Source: Acidobacteriota bacterium
GTDB taxonomy: Bacteria; Acidobacteriota; Vicinamibacteria; Vicinamibacterales; UBA2999
DNA length: 64,000 bases
Direction of reading: 5' to 3'
Assembly: GCA_016184455.1 (NCBI GenBank)
Contig: JACPCS010000109.1
Coordinates: forward strand, 1-64,000
In this document: positions 52,456 through 63,415 of the stretch, piece after piece
How the letters are laid out: the number at the start of each line of letters is the position of its first letter
Numbering within the stretch: position 1 is the first letter of the stretch
The notes under the pieces: model-generated
What the model was told of the DNA's origin: nothing
What the model saw: the letters and a program-made list of their open reading frames with translations, nothing else
The model's database searches: none
Program-made: the position numbers and the translations under genes

Positions 52456-54726
52456 ATGGCGACGCTCCCAGCCGACGATCGCGCCATCACGGCCCGGTTC
52501 GGACCGCACCGCTCGGTCATGACGGGCGTGAGGCTCTCGACGAGCGTCGAGCCCGAGCGGCTCGTCAAGACGCACTGCTGCTTCTGCGGACAGCAGTGCG
52601 GCCTGCAGCTCAAGGTCCGCGACAATCAGGTCATCGGCTTCGAGCCGTGGGAAGAGTTCCCGTTCAACCGCGGCATGCTCTGTCCGAAGGGCGTGAAGCG
52701 GTACCTGCAGGGCGCGCATCCGGATCGCCTCACGACGGCGCTCCGCCGCGACCCGGCGGCGCCCCACGGCTTCAGCCCGATGAAGTACGAGGAGGCGATC
52801 GCGACGGTCGCCGGGGAGATCGATCGCATCCAGCGCACGTACGGCCCTCCGGCGGTGGCCCTGCTCGGCGGCGCGAGCCTCACCACCGAGAAGACGTACC
52901 TCCTGGGGAAGTTCGCGCGCGTCTGCCTGCGCACGCCGCATATCGACTACAACGGCCGGCTGTGCATGGTCAGCGCCGGCGCCGCCAACAAGAAGGCGTT
53001 CGGCATCGACCGCACGACCAATCCGTGGTCGGACATGGTCGGGACCGACGTGATCTGGGTGGCGGGATCGAACGTCGCCGAGTGCTCGCCGATCACGACC
53101 AACTACCTCTGGCAGGCGCGTGAGCAGGGCGCTCGCATCATCATCCAGGATCCGCGGATCACGCCGGCCGCACGAACGTGCGATCTGTACCTCCCGATTC
53201 GGCCGGGGCGCGACGCGGCGCTGTTTGCCGGCGTCCTGCAGCTCATGATCGAGCACGACTGGCTCGATCACGCGTTCATCGAGCAGTCCACCGTCGGCTT
53301 CGACCAGCTCGCCTCCTACTGCCGTCAGTGGACGCCCGCGCGGACGGCGGAGGTCACCGGCGTCCCCGAGCGGTCGATCCGCCAGGCCGCTGAATGGTGG
53401 GGCACGGCGAAGGCCAGCTTTCTCTTTCACGCCCGCGGCATCGAGCACCATTCCAACGGCGTCCAGAACGCGCTCGGGACGATCAACCTCGTGCTCGCCT
53501 CCGGCCGCATCGGCAAGCCGAAGTGCGGCTACGGCACCATCGTCGGACAGGCGAACGGGCAGGGCGGACGCGAGCACGGCCAGAAGGCCGATCAGCTTCC
53601 GGGCTGGCGCGACATCACCAATCCGGACCATCGGCGGTACATCGCCGGCGTGTGGGGGATCGACGAGAAGGATCTACCCGGCCCGGGCGTGGACGCGTAC
53701 GAGCTGTTCCGGAAGATCGATGCCGGCGAGATCAAGGCGCTGCTGACGATCTGCTTCAACCCCAAGGTGTCGCTGCCCGACAGCACGTTCGTGGCGCGCT
53801 GCCTGGAGAAGCTCGAGTTCTACACCGCGATCGATTTCTTCCTCAACGATACGGCGCGTCACGCCGACGTCGTGCTCCCGGGAAGTCTCCACGAAGAAGA
53901 CGAGGGGACGGTCACCCAGGTGGAGTGCCGCGTCATCAAGATCAACAAGGCCGTCGATTGTCCCGGAGACGCCCGGCAGGACTGGCGCATCATTCAGGAC
54001 ATCGCCCGTGCGCTCGGACGCGAGCGCGGGTTCACCTTCGCGAGCCCGCGCGAGATCTTCGACGAGCTGCGCGCGGCCAGCAAGGGCGGCGTCGCCGACT
54101 ACTCCGGGATCACCTACGAGAAGATCGAGCGGCGGATGGGGGTCTTCTGGCCCTGCTACAGCGAGGACCCGGAGACCGGCCGCCCGATCGATCATCCGGG
54201 CACGCCACGCCTGTTCGAACGGGGCAGCTACAACCCGGTCGCGCGCGGCACAGGGCCTTTCTACTTCCCCGACGGCAAGGCGCGCTTCAACGTCGCCGAG
54301 TACCGGCCGCCGGTGGACGACGCCGACGGCGAGTATCCGCTGTATCTGACGACGGGACGAGTCGTGAGCCAGTTCCTCTCGGGAACCCAGACGCGCCGCA
54401 TCGGTCCCCTGGTCGAGCAGTACCCGGAGCCGCGGATCGAGATGCACCCGCGGCTCGCCGCCAGGCTCGGGATTGCCGACGACGACTGGGCGGTCGTGGA
54501 GACGCGGCGCGGCGCGATCACGCTGCGCGCGATGGTGGTGACCACGATCCGGCCGGACACCGTCTTCGTGCCGTATCACTGGCCGGGGGAGAAGAGCGTG
54601 AACCGGGTGACCGTGGCCGCTCAGGACCCGATCAGCAAGATCCCCCAGTACAAGGTCTGTGGCTGCCGCGTGCGCAAGGCCGGCGGTCCGCCGGCATATG
54701 CGGCCATCCTCGAGCCGCAGCAGTAG
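52456..54726 (+). CDS. Molybdopterin oxidoreductase, NapA/NasA-like catalytic subunit
   Basis: A 756-residue DMSO-reductase-superfamily enzyme. Residues 41-76 hold a [4Fe-4S] motif (CCFCGQQC ... MLCPKG). [18 protein letters not shown] places Cys170 where NapA/NasA enzymes have the molybdenum ligand, which favours a nitrate-reductase-like chemistry. Bis-MGD motifs follow ([53 protein letters not shown]). There is no Tat signal, so it works in the cytoplasm. It lies between the cytochrome b and ferredoxin genes. Formate or other oxyanion substrates cannot be excluded. Confidence 0.85.
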   Translation: MATLPADDRAITARFGPHRSVMTGVRLSTSVEPERLVKTHCCFCGQQCGLQLKVRDNQVIGFEPWEEFPFNRGMLCPKGVKRYLQGAHPDRLTTALRRDPAAPHGFSPMKYEEAIATVAGEIDRIQRTYGPPAVALLGGASLTTEKTYLLGKFARVCLRTPHIDYNGRLCMVSAGAANKKAFGIDRTTNPWSDMVGTDVIWVAGSNVAECSPITTNYLWQAREQGARIIIQDPRITPAARTCDLYLPIRPGRDAALFAGVLQLMIEHDWLDHAFIEQSTVGFDQLASYCRQWTPARTAEVTGVPERSIRQAAEWWGTAKASFLFHARGIEHHSNGVQNALGTINLVLASGRIGKPKCGYGTIVGQANGQGGREHGQKADQLPGWRDITNPDHRRYIAGVWGIDEKDLPGPGVDAYELFRKIDAGEIKALLTICFNPKVSLPDSTFVARCLEKLEFYTAIDFFLNDTARHADVVLPGSLHEEDEGTVTQVECRVIKINKAVDCPGDARQDWRIIQDIARALGRERGFTFASPREIFDELRAASKGGVADYSGITYEKIERRMGVFWPCYSEDPETGRPIDHPGTPRLFERGSYNPVARGTGPFYFPDGKARFNVAEYRPPVDDADGEYPLYLTTGRVVSQFLSGTQTRRIGPLVEQYPEPRIEMHPRLAARLGIADDDWAVVETRRGAITLRAMVVTTIRPDTVFVPYHWPGEKSVNRVTVAAQDPISKIPQYKVCGCRVRKAGGPPAYAAILEPQQ

Positions 54727-54730
54727 CGTC

Positions 54731-55411
54731 ATGGCCAAGCCGGACCACCTGCATTTCTTCATCGATCCGAACCGCTGCATCGGGTGCCAGGCGTGCGTCC
54801 AGGCCTGCACGGAATGCGACACGCACCGCGGCGAGTCGATGATTCACCTCGAGTACGTCGAGCGGGCGCGGAGCGTGCAGACGGTGCCGGTCGTGTGCAT
54901 GCACTGCGAGCAGCCGACGTGCGCGGAAGTGTGCCCGGCCGACGCCATCAAGCGCACGGGCGACGGTGTGGTGCAGTCGGCGCGCAAGCCGCGCTGCATC
55001 GCGTGCGGCAACTGCGTCGTCGCCTGCCCGTTCGGCGTGCCGGAGCTCTACAACGACCGGCAGATCATGATGAAGTGCGACATGTGCTACGACCGGACGA
55101 CCGCGGGCAGGAAGCCGATGTGCGCCACGGTCTGCCCGAGCCAGGCGCTCTTCTTCGGCACGCGCGAGCAGATCGAGCAGCTTCGACCCCTGTCGGTGCC
55201 GGTGAACCGATTCCAGTTCGGCCATCAGGTGATTTCGACGCGCGTCTTCACGATGATGCCGCGCGAGGTGGCGAGGCGGCAGCCGTGGCTCGACGTGACG
55301 GCCGCCATGGACGAGCGGCCGCCCGAGCGCGCCGTGATGCTGCGCGTGCTGCCGTCCACGCCGGAGGCGACGGCCGACGTGGGCGATCCGTACGCCGAGG
55401 TCCTCATATGA
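54731..55411 (+). CDS. Four-cluster ferredoxin, NrfC/HycB-like electron-transfer subunit
   Basis: A 226-residue protein with 16 Cys in four CxxCxxCxxxC-type groups: [45 protein letters not shown] and [20 protein letters not shown]. It should relay electrons between the Rieske or cytochrome subunit and the molybdenum enzyme. Starts four bases after the catalytic subunit, stop overlaps the Rieske start (ATGA). The C-terminal 60 residues lack motifs. No Tat signal, so cytoplasmic face. Confidence 0.9.
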   Translation: MAKPDHLHFFIDPNRCIGCQACVQACTECDTHRGESMIHLEYVERARSVQTVPVVCMHCEQPTCAEVCPADAIKRTGDGVVQSARKPRCIACGNCVVACPFGVPELYNDRQIMMKCDMCYDRTTAGRKPMCATVCPSQALFFGTREQIEQLRPLSVPVNRFQFGHQVISTRVFTMMPREVARRQPWLDVTAAMDERPPERAVMLRVLPSTPEATADVGDPYAEVLI

Positions 55412-56076
55412 ACGACGACGTCCAACGCGAACGTGCAGAGGCGGATGATTCGCGGGCGCGAGTCGACCCGCGGATCGACACGCCCGGGCGGGAAGGGCTT
55501 ACCGGGACGGCGCCCGCCAACGTGTACCGGCGCCTGCCCGATGCCGAGCAGATCACGATCCCGCCGGACTGGCGGTCGATGGAGGCGCAGCCGCCCTGGC
55601 GCGGCGACTTCCCGATCGACTGGCCGCAGGACCAGTACGTCGAGCGGCGCGACTTCGTGAAGTTCATGGTCCTGACGAGCCTCGCCCTGACCGTGGGGCA
55701 GTTCTGGATTGCCGCGCAGAACTGGTGGCGGCGGCGCCGCGGCGTGCCGGCGATTCGGCGGATCGCCGCTCTCGATCAGATTCCCGCCGGCGGGCTGCTG
55801 ACCTTCACCTATCCGGGACCCCTGGACGACTGCGTGCTCGTGCGCGCGCTCGACGGGACGCTCGTCGCGTACAGCCAGAAGTGCACCCATCTGTCGTGCG
55901 CCGTCCGGCCGCAGGTCGAAAGCGGCATGATTCACTGTCCCTGCCACGAGGGCTATTTCGACCTGCGGTCAGGACGTCCGGTGGCTGGCCCGCCGCGCCG
56001 GCCGCTCGACGTCGTGCGTCTCGAGGTGCGTGGCCGCGACGTCTATGCCATCGGCATCGAGGCACGGACGGTCTGA
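55408..56076 (+). CDS. Rieske [2Fe-2S] protein with membrane anchor
   Basis: The 222-residue protein has a long polar N-terminus, then [20 protein letters not shown] near 90, a twin-arginine-like signal/anchor, and a Rieske domain with CTHLSC and CPCHEGYFD (C-x-H-x16-C-x2-H), typical of quinol-oxidising or ferredoxin-type Rieske centres. It would sit outside the membrane, anchored by its helix. Overlaps the ferredoxin by four bases. Its presence with a Mo enzyme and cytochrome b suggests a bc-like electron path. Confidence 0.9.
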   Translation: MNDDVQRERAEADDSRARVDPRIDTPGREGLTGTAPANVYRRLPDAEQITIPPDWRSMEAQPPWRGDFPIDWPQDQYVERRDFVKFMVLTSLALTVGQFWIAAQNWWRRRRGVPAIRRIAALDQIPAGGLLTFTYPGPLDDCVLVRALDGTLVAYSQKCTHLSCAVRPQVESGMIHCPCHEGYFDLRSGRPVAGPPRRPLDVVRLEVRGRDVYAIGIEARTV

Positions 56077-56077
56077 G

Positions 56078-56314
56078 ATGGCTGATTACCGCCCCTTCAG
56101 CCGTCAGCAGCGAACGATCGTGATCCACGCGATGCTGGCGTTCGTCCTCATCATCGTCCTGCTGCAGCTCTGGCTGCTGACCGCGACGATGAACGCCTAT
56201 CTGGGCGGCGACGAGTCGGTGATCTGGCCCGCCGCGGGCGCCAGCCTGCTCTGCCTGCTGCTGAACGCGGGTCTGCTCTGGTACCTGTATTACCTCGATC
56301 GCGTGCGGCAATGA
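56078..56314 (+). CDS. Small two-helix membrane protein of the redox operon
   Basis: A 78-residue protein with two helices, TIVIHAMLAFVLIIVLLQLW and AAGASLLCLLLNAGLLWYLY, separated by a short loop. I think such proteins accompany Rieske operons (possibly DUF6755, from memory). It is one base from the Rieske stop, overlaps the transporter start (ATGA) and probably stabilises the complex. No cofactor-binding residues beyond single His. Confidence 0.75.
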   Translation: MADYRPFSRQQRTIVIHAMLAFVLIIVLLQLWLLTATMNAYLGGDESVIWPAAGASLLCLLLNAGLLWYLYYLDRVRQ

Positions 56315-57366
56315 GTGCGGGCCCTGCGGCGGCTGCCCGCCCGGCCGCCGCGACGATGCACCCGGCGTCGTTCGCCCTCGTGATGGCGACCGGGATCGTC
56401 TCGATCGCCTGCCATCTCCTCGGCGTCGCGTGGCTGGCGTCGCCCATGCTCTGGCTGAACGTGGCGTGCTACGTCGTGCTGTGGGGCCTCACAGGGCTGC
56501 GCGCCGTGCGCTTCCGGACCGAGCTGCTGGCCGACGTCGCCCACCACGGCCGCGCCGTCGGCTTCTTCACCACGGTGGCGGCAACCTGCGTGCTGGGCAG
56601 TCAGATGTGGGTCATCGCCAACGCGTGGACGGCCGCCGCCGCGCTGTGGGTGTTCGGGATTCTGCTGTGGGCGCTGGTGACCTACACGGTCTTCACGGTG
56701 CTGACGGTCAAGAGCACGAAGCCGTCGCTCGAAGAAGGGATCAACGGCGGCTGGCTCGTGGCCGTCGTCGCGGCGCAGTCGGTGGCGGTGCTCGGCGCGC
56801 AGCTGGCGGCCGGATTCGGAGCGGCCGCGCCCGACGTGCTCCTGTTCTGCCTCGGTCTGTGGCTGGGCGGCGGCATGCTCTACATCTGGATCATCTCGCT
56901 CATCTTCTACCGATACACCTTTTTCGTGATGAGCCCCACGGACCTGGCGCCGCCGTACTGGATCAACATGGGCGCCGTCGCGATCTCGACGCTCGCGGGA
57001 ACGATGCTGATTGCCGCGGCGCCGGCGTCGCCGCTGCTGACCGAGCTCCTGCCGTTTCTGAAGGGGTTCACGCTGCTGTTCTGGGCGACCGCCACGTGGT
57101 GGATTCCGATGCTCGTCGTGCTCGGCATCTGGCGGCACGTGTACCGCCGATTCCCGCTGCGGTACGACCCGCTCTACTGGGGTGCGGTCTTCCCCCTGGG
57201 GATGTATGCCGTCTGTACGTTCCGACTCGCGCAGGCGATCGAGGCGCCGATTCTCCTGGACGTCTCTCGTGTGTTCTTGTACGTCGCACTCGCCGCGTGG
57301 GCGCTGACGCTGGCGGGTCTGGTCCGTCGCCTCGCCACGGGCGCCAGGCGCGGCCTGGGGCTGTAG
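56311..57366 (+). CDS. TehA/SLAC1-family (TDT) anion channel or exporter
   Basis: A 351-residue protein with about ten membrane helices and the family signature: MHPASFALVMATGIVSIACH at the start, FALGxxLW-like segments, and FFVMSPTDLAPPYWINMGAV, AVFPLGMYAVCTFRLAQ. Family members carry small anions (nitrate, chloride, sulfite, C4-dicarboxylates, tellurite). The gene is last in the redox operon, so it may move the substrate or product of the Mo enzyme; nitrate/nitrite fits. Its 3' end overlaps the convergent NnrS-like gene by 193 bases. Confidence 0.88.
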   Translation: MSAGPAAAARPAAATMHPASFALVMATGIVSIACHLLGVAWLASPMLWLNVACYVVLWGLTGLRAVRFRTELLADVAHHGRAVGFFTTVAATCVLGSQMWVIANAWTAAAALWVFGILLWALVTYTVFTVLTVKSTKPSLEEGINGGWLVAVVAAQSVAVLGAQLAAGFGAAAPDVLLFCLGLWLGGGMLYIWIISLIFYRYTFFVMSPTDLAPPYWINMGAVAISTLAGTMLIAAAPASPLLTELLPFLKGFTLLFWATATWWIPMLVVLGIWRHVYRRFPLRYDPLYWGAVFPLGMYAVCTFRLAQAIEAPILLDVSRVFLYVALAAWALTLAGLVRRLATGARRGLGL

Positions 57367-58625
57367 AGCACGCCGATGTGGTCGACCCCCGCAACACCGA
57401 CGGCGACGAACAGCGACGCCGCTCCCAGTGCCACGAGCCGCGCGGATTCGAGCGCGATCCCAGCGGCCAGTGCTGGAATCCCGGCGACCCATCCGGCCAG
57501 TACGATCGCCTGCAGGCTGCGGTCGCGCATCCGGTGCGGCGACGGCGGCGCGACTTCGTAGCCGCTTCGCGCGTACGCCCAGCACCAGGTCGCCATCGGC
57601 AGCAGCCGGATCTCCATCGCGACGACCATCTGCGCCAGGAATCCGAGCAGTCCCACCACGCCGTACGCTGCCGCGGCGCGCAGCGACTCGGCCGACATCG
57701 GGGCAACCAGCAGACCGACTCCGAGCACGAGCGCCGCCACCAGACAGACCCCGGCGCAGGCGGCATGCGCGACCGCGAAGTCGAACCGCGGCGCGGCGGC
57801 CGGCTTCGACACCGGGTGGCGGAGCATCCAGACGACATGGCCGAGAAAGGCGGCGAGTCCGGCGACGATGAGCGCACCGAACAGGGCTGACCACGCGCTT
57901 TGCATCAGGAGCGCGGCGAAGAGCCCGAGGACACCCGCTTCGAGCAGAATCGCGCTGGCGTACATGGATGGTCCGGTGGGCATCTTCGAGGGCAGAACCA
58001 TCGAGACCAGGCGATAGCCGATGCCGACCACCATCATCGTCGCCCAGCCGATCGCGGCGAGATGGGCGTGTGCGAACACGTTCGACAGCACGAATCCCGG
58101 CAGCAGCGGCGCGGCCTTGTGAACGGCGATGAGCACGCCCATCGTCGCGGCCAGCCAGAAGTTCGCGCACGCGAGGATGATGTGCAGTCGAACGGCCGCA
58201 GGAATCGGCGCTCGCCTGACGCTGACCGCGATGCGCGCGGTCATGTAGAACGTGCCGGCCGTGATCGTGCCCGCCGACCACGCCATCCCCGAGTACTCCT
58301 CGATCCAGAAGTGCCCGACCATCCCGACGAGGCCGATCAGTCCGAGCGCGTACGCGGCGTAGTCCAGGCGGCGCACGCGCATCTCGATCCGGAGCGCCAG
58401 CGGTCCGACGATGAAGAACGCGCCGAAGATCGAAAAGGTGATCCAGCCGAGCGTGACCAGATGGACGAGCGCCAGCATCCACGAGTGGTAGAAGAAGCCC
58501 GCGACCGCGCGCGGCCACGCGAGCCCAAGGGCGCACGCCAGCGCCAGCGCCGCGTGCGCCGTGCCGAGGTAGAGCAGCGGCATCGTCCGGGCGATCGAGG
58601 TGATCGTGCCTCCCGTCCTTGCCAT
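57174..58625 (-). CDS. Haem-copper oxidase subunit I/NnrS-like membrane protein
   Basis: A 483-residue protein with about 12 helices. His-bearing motifs resemble haem/copper ligands: FFYHSWMLALVHLVTLGWIT, VGHFWIEEYSG, RLHIILACANFW, VFAHAHLAAIGWATMMV. Families with this layout include cbb3 subunit I, NO reductase and NnrS proteins linked to nitric oxide resistance. The last 65 residues (from GVLYSPRPRLAPVARR) are basic and read antisense to the TDT gene, so they may be a run-through after loss of the normal stop. ATG 58625 is used; ATG 58583 is possible. Convergent with the redox operon. Confidence 0.75.
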   Translation of the reverse strand: MARTGGTITSIARTMPLLYLGTAHAALALACALGLAWPRAVAGFFYHSWMLALVHLVTLGWITFSIFGAFFIVGPLALRIEMRVRRLDYAAYALGLIGLVGMVGHFWIEEYSGMAWSAGTITAGTFYMTARIAVSVRRAPIPAAVRLHIILACANFWLAATMGVLIAVHKAAPLLPGFVLSNVFAHAHLAAIGWATMMVVGIGYRLVSMVLPSKMPTGPSMYASAILLEAGVLGLFAALLMQSAWSALFGALIVAGLAAFLGHVVWMLRHPVSKPAAAPRFDFAVAHAACAGVCLVAALVLGVGLLVAPMSAESLRAAAAYGVVGLLGFLAQMVVAMEIRLLPMATWCWAYARSGYEVAPPSPHRMRDRSLQAIVLAGWVAGIPALAAGIALESARLVALGAASLFVAVGVAGVDHIGVLYSPRPRLAPVARRRTRPASVSAHAASATYKNTRETSRRIGASIACASRNVQTAYIPRGKTAPQ

Positions 58626-58659
58626 CAGGCCAGCATGGCCCGCCGGGGCGCGACCCGGC

Positions 58660-58675
58660 TATGACGCGTGTCATA
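58660..58675. promoter_or_regulatory. CRP/FNR-type palindrome in divergent promoter
   Basis: TATGAC-N4-GTCATA lies between the NnrS-like gene (start 58625) and the methyltransferase (start 58689). A six-base arm with four-base spacer fits CRP/FNR-family operators (HcpR/DNR/FNR-like), which often control nitrogen-oxide genes. The site is about 35 bases from the NnrS-like start and 14 from the other. Confidence 0.5.
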
Positions 58676-58688
58676 CGATTGAAGATCC

Positions 58689-59868
<1,180 letters not shown>

Positions 59869-59919
59869 GGCATCGGATCGCGCCTCCGAATGGCTCGAAT
59901 CGACGCTGGAGGGATCGCC

Positions 59920-60357
59920 ATGGCGGAACGTACTGAACGCGCGGTGATCAACGATCTGATCGAAACCTGCCGCGATGCGGAACGGGGGTTTCGGATGGCG
60001 GCCGAGCACGTCAACACCCCGGAGATGAAGGGGCTGTTCGTCCGGCTCGCGCAACAGCGACATGAATTCGCGGACGCGCTGCTGCCATACGCCCATCGGC
60101 TGGGCGGTGCGACCGACGGCGACGGGACAGGGATCGCGGCGGTGCACCGCACCTGGATGCAGTTCAGAGCGCGGCTGGCGTCGAATCCCGAGCGCGCGAT
60201 GCTCGAGGAAGCTCTGCGCGGCGAGCGCCATGCCCTGGCCGTCTACGAGGAAGCCGTGCACGATGTGCTGCCGCCGGATGCGCGGGAGCTGGTCGAAACG
60301 CAGGACCTCGGAGTTCGGGTTGCCGGGCGGCTCATGGCAGACCTGGCAACGCACTGA
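59920..60357 (+). CDS. DUF2383-type ferritin-like helical protein
   Basis: A 145-residue four-helix bundle (DUF2383/PA2169 family): RAVINDLIETCRDAERGFRM, FVRLAQQRHEFADALLPYAH, LEEALRGERHALAVYEEAVH. Ferritin-like His/Glu pairs are visible but a complete metal site is not proven. GGAGGG is well placed before ATG 59920. It stands 51 bases after the P-II gene and 64 before dabA. Role unknown; relatives are linked to stress. Confidence 0.8.
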   Translation: MAERTERAVINDLIETCRDAERGFRMAAEHVNTPEMKGLFVRLAQQRHEFADALLPYAHRLGGATDGDGTGIAAVHRTWMQFRARLASNPERAMLEEALRGERHALAVYEEAVHDVLPPDARELVETQDLGVRVAGRLMADLATH

Positions 60358-60421
60358 CGTCTCACGATCGAAAAGCGACGACGAGGGCAGCATAGAATGT
60401 TTCTGTACTCACAAGTCGCTG

Positions 60422-63415
60422 ATGCACCGCAGTTCCGCCCTGCCTGAGGGCAATCCAGCCGACAATCCGCTGGCGCACGTCATTGACGAGCTCGCGCACC
60501 TGCTGCCCGCGCAGGGGCCGATCAGCATCTTCATCCACCACAACACGCTGCACGCGTTCGAGCACCTGCCGTTCGAAGAGGCGGTCGAGCACGCCGCCGA
60601 GCGCCTCGGACGCGAACCCTTTCTGTCGGAGTCGCGCTACCGCGAGAAGCTGGCGTCGGGCCGCATTCGCGCGAAGGATGTCGACGCTCTGCTGCGGGAC
60701 GAGCTCGGCCCGAGCGCCACCGACGATGTGGCGGGCGTCGGACCGCGTGTCGATCTCTGGCGCGCCGTGGTGCTGCACGGCATTCCGGCCGCGACCGGGC
60801 GCGAGCTCTCGTGGATCCTCGAGGAGACGGACGCGCTCTCCCGGTTTCGCTCAGACCTGCCGGCCCAGGCCCGGTCGGCACTGGCCGCCGTGCGCGAGGC
60901 GGACGATCGCGCGGGCGAGCGGGGCGCGGTGCACCGCCTGTGGGACGCCTGCGTCGCGGCCGTCGGCCGTGCCGGCGAACGGCCCGCTCCGGCGGCGGAC
61001 ATCCCCATTCGTCACCGGGACCACCTGCTGGCGGTGTACGCCGTCGACACCGACGCCTGGATCCATCCCACGCTCATTCGATTCCTCGCCGGCTATCTCG
61101 ATCAGGGCCTCGCGCACTGGTCGATGCCGGCGCGGCAGCTCGGCATCCACGGCTGCTTCCTCGAGATCTACCGCACGTCCGTGGCGGGGCAGTGCGGCCC
61201 GTGGGCGCGTACGTTCCCCCGCATCATCGAGGAGGATCATGCGGCCGGCCGCACCGCGCTCGGCTCGATCGCGCATTCGCTGGCCGAGCTCGGCGTCGGC
61301 GACGACGAGCTCGCGGACTATCTGAGCGCGGAACTGCTGGCGCTGCGGGGATGGGCCGGCATCGTGCGTCAGATCGAAGAGCGGCCCGACCGCGTCCCTG
61401 TACGCGATCTCACGGTGACGTTGCGCGGATACCTGGCGGTACGGCTGCTCTGCGAGCGCGCGGCGCTCGAGGAAGCGGCGCGCCGGGTGTCGTTCGACGG
61501 CCCGTTGTCGGAGCTGCGCGCGTGGACGGGCAACCGGCTGCCCGTGCCGGCGCCTCCGACGACGATCGACCGCGCATGGCGGCTCTTTCATGTGGCGCAG
61601 CTCTGCGGCCTCGACGTCTCGATTGTCGAACAGTGGTCGCTGCGCCACGTGGCGGAGCTCGAAGCCGAGCTCGAGCGGATCGACGACCTGCGGCGGCGCC
61701 GGATCCTGCACCAGGCGTTCGAGCGCGCGATCCGTCATCGCCTGTACGACGCGCTGGCGCACCACGTCCCGCAATCGCCGTCCGGGCCGCCAGCGTTCCA
61801 GGCCGTGTTCTGCCTCGACGAGCGCGAGGAATCGATCCGTCGGCATCTGGAGGAAGTCGAGCCGGCGTGCGAGACGTGCAGCACCGCCGGCTTCTTCAAC
61901 GTGGCGATGTACCACGAGAGCGTGACCGACGCCCATCCACGTCCGCTCTGCCCGGTGGCGATTCGTCCCGACCATTACGTCGGGGAAATCGAAACCGACA
62001 GCGATCGCCTCGTACGGCGCTCGCAGCGTCTGCACCGGCGCGCCGCCGGCTTCCTCGGCTACAACGTGCACCTGGGCAGCCGGCTGCCGGTCCGCGGCGC
62101 CGTGCTGATGACCGCGTTCGGCTGGCTCGCGCTCGTGCCGCTCGTCCTCCGCGTCGTCTTTCCCTGGCTCTCGTCACGGTTGGGTGTGATGCACGAGACG
62201 ACGGTCGGCGGTGGCCCAACCCGCCTGCAGGTGGATCGCGAAGACGCCGCGCCGCCGATCGGGAAGTACGCGGGCTTCACCGTGCGGGAGATGGCCGGTA
62301 TCGTGCGCCGCGTGCTCGAAGACACCGGCATCCGCGGTCGCCTCTCGCCGCTCGTCCTCGTCATCGGACACGGATCGATCAGCCTCAACAACCCTCACGA
62401 GTCGGCGCACGACTGCGGGGCGTGCGGCGGCGGACGCGGCGGACCGAACGCGCGGGCCTTCGCGCAGATGGCCAACGACGCTCGCGTGCGCGAGGTGCTG
62501 GCGGCCGAGGGGCTGACCATCGACGCGGCCACGTGGTTCGTCGGCGCGCAGCGCAATACGTGCAACAACGACGTGACGTTCTTCGACGAGGCTCTCGTGC
62601 CGGCGGCCGTGTGGCCGCTGTTCGAACGCGCGGTCGTCGCCCTGGAGACGGCCAGGCGCCGCGAGGCGCACGAACGCTGCCGCCGGTTCGATGCCGTCCC
62701 GCGCTGGTATCCGCCGGCCGCGGCGCTCGCGCACGTCCAGGGGCGCGCGGCCGACCTCGCGCAGCCGCGCCCGGAGTACGGCCATGCCACCAACGCGTTC
62801 TGCATCATCGGCCGGCGGACGCGGACGCGCGGCGTGTTCCTCGACCGTCGCGCGTTCCTCGTCTCCTACGATCCGTCGCGCGACGACGATGGCGCGATCC
62901 TGGCCCGGATCCTCGCCGCCGTGGTGCCGGTCGTCGCCGGGATCAGTCTCGAGTACTACTTCAGCTACGTTGACCCGACCGGGTACGGCTGCGGCACGAA
63001 GCTGCCGCACAACGTGACCTCGCTCCTGGGGGTGATGGACGGCGCGCAGAGCGATCTGCGCACCGGCCTGCCGTGGCAGATGGTCGAGATCCACGAGCCC
63101 ACGCGACTGGCCATCGTCGTCGAGGGGCCGCGGGACCGCGTGTCGCGTGTCGTGCGGGCCAACCCGAGCATCGATCGGCTCGTCCGACACCGCTGGATCT
63201 GGCTCGCCTGCCTCGATACGGACTCCGGCGCCGTGTGGGAGCTTCGGTCGACGGGCTTCGTCGCGCACACCCCGGAACAGCCACTTCCCGTGGTCGTGGG
63301 CGACTCCGCCGCGTGGTACCAGGGCAAACGCGGGTTTCTGCCTCCGGTGGCGATCGTGCCAGGGTCCGCGGCCGCCTCCGACGAGCGGCTGGTGCGGGTG
63401 CCATGGTCGGGATGA
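60422..63415 (+). CDS. dabA: Inorganic-carbon accumulation subunit DabA (DUF2309)
   Basis: The 997-residue protein resembles beta-carbonic anhydrase; with DabB it hydrates CO2 in the cytoplasm, driven by ion flow, to trap bicarbonate. Zn ligands match Halothiobacillus DabA by motif and spacing: CLDEREESIRRHLEE (Cys464, Asp466), and IGHGSISL / DCGACGGGRGG with His650 and Cys665, 15 residues apart as in H524/C539. LPAQGPISIFIHHNTLHAFE near residue 30 is family-typical. The stop overlaps dabB by four bases. In a non-phototroph it may serve anaplerosis or autotrophy; no Rubisco is in the window. Confidence 0.93.
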   Translation: MHRSSALPEGNPADNPLAHVIDELAHLLPAQGPISIFIHHNTLHAFEHLPFEEAVEHAAERLGREPFLSESRYREKLASGRIRAKDVDALLRDELGPSATDDVAGVGPRVDLWRAVVLHGIPAATGRELSWILEETDALSRFRSDLPAQARSALAAVREADDRAGERGAVHRLWDACVAAVGRAGERPAPAADIPIRHRDHLLAVYAVDTDAWIHPTLIRFLAGYLDQGLAHWSMPARQLGIHGCFLEIYRTSVAGQCGPWARTFPRIIEEDHAAGRTALGSIAHSLAELGVGDDELADYLSAELLALRGWAGIVRQIEERPDRVPVRDLTVTLRGYLAVRLLCERAALEEAARRVSFDGPLSELRAWTGNRLPVPAPPTTIDRAWRLFHVAQLCGLDVSIVEQWSLRHVAELEAELERIDDLRRRRILHQAFERAIRHRLYDALAHHVPQSPSGPPAFQAVFCLDEREESIRRHLEEVEPACETCSTAGFFNVAMYHESVTDAHPRPLCPVAIRPDHYVGEIETDSDRLVRRSQRLHRRAAGFLGYNVHLGSRLPVRGAVLMTAFGWLALVPLVLRVVFPWLSSRLGVMHETTVGGGPTRLQVDREDAAPPIGKYAGFTVREMAGIVRRVLEDTGIRGRLSPLVLVIGHGSISLNNPHESAHDCGACGGGRGGPNARAFAQMANDARVREVLAAEGLTIDAATWFVGAQRNTCNNDVTFFDEALVPAAVWPLFERAVVALETARRREAHERCRRFDAVPRWYPPAAALAHVQGRAADLAQPRPEYGHATNAFCIIGRRTRTRGVFLDRRAFLVSYDPSRDDDGAILARILAAVVPVVAGISLEYYFSYVDPTGYGCGTKLPHNVTSLLGVMDGAQSDLRTGLPWQMVEIHEPTRLAIVVEGPRDRVSRVVRANPSIDRLVRHRWIWLACLDTDSGAVWELRSTGFVAHTPEQPLPVVVGDSAAWYQGKRGFLPPVAIVPGSAAASDERLVRVPWSG

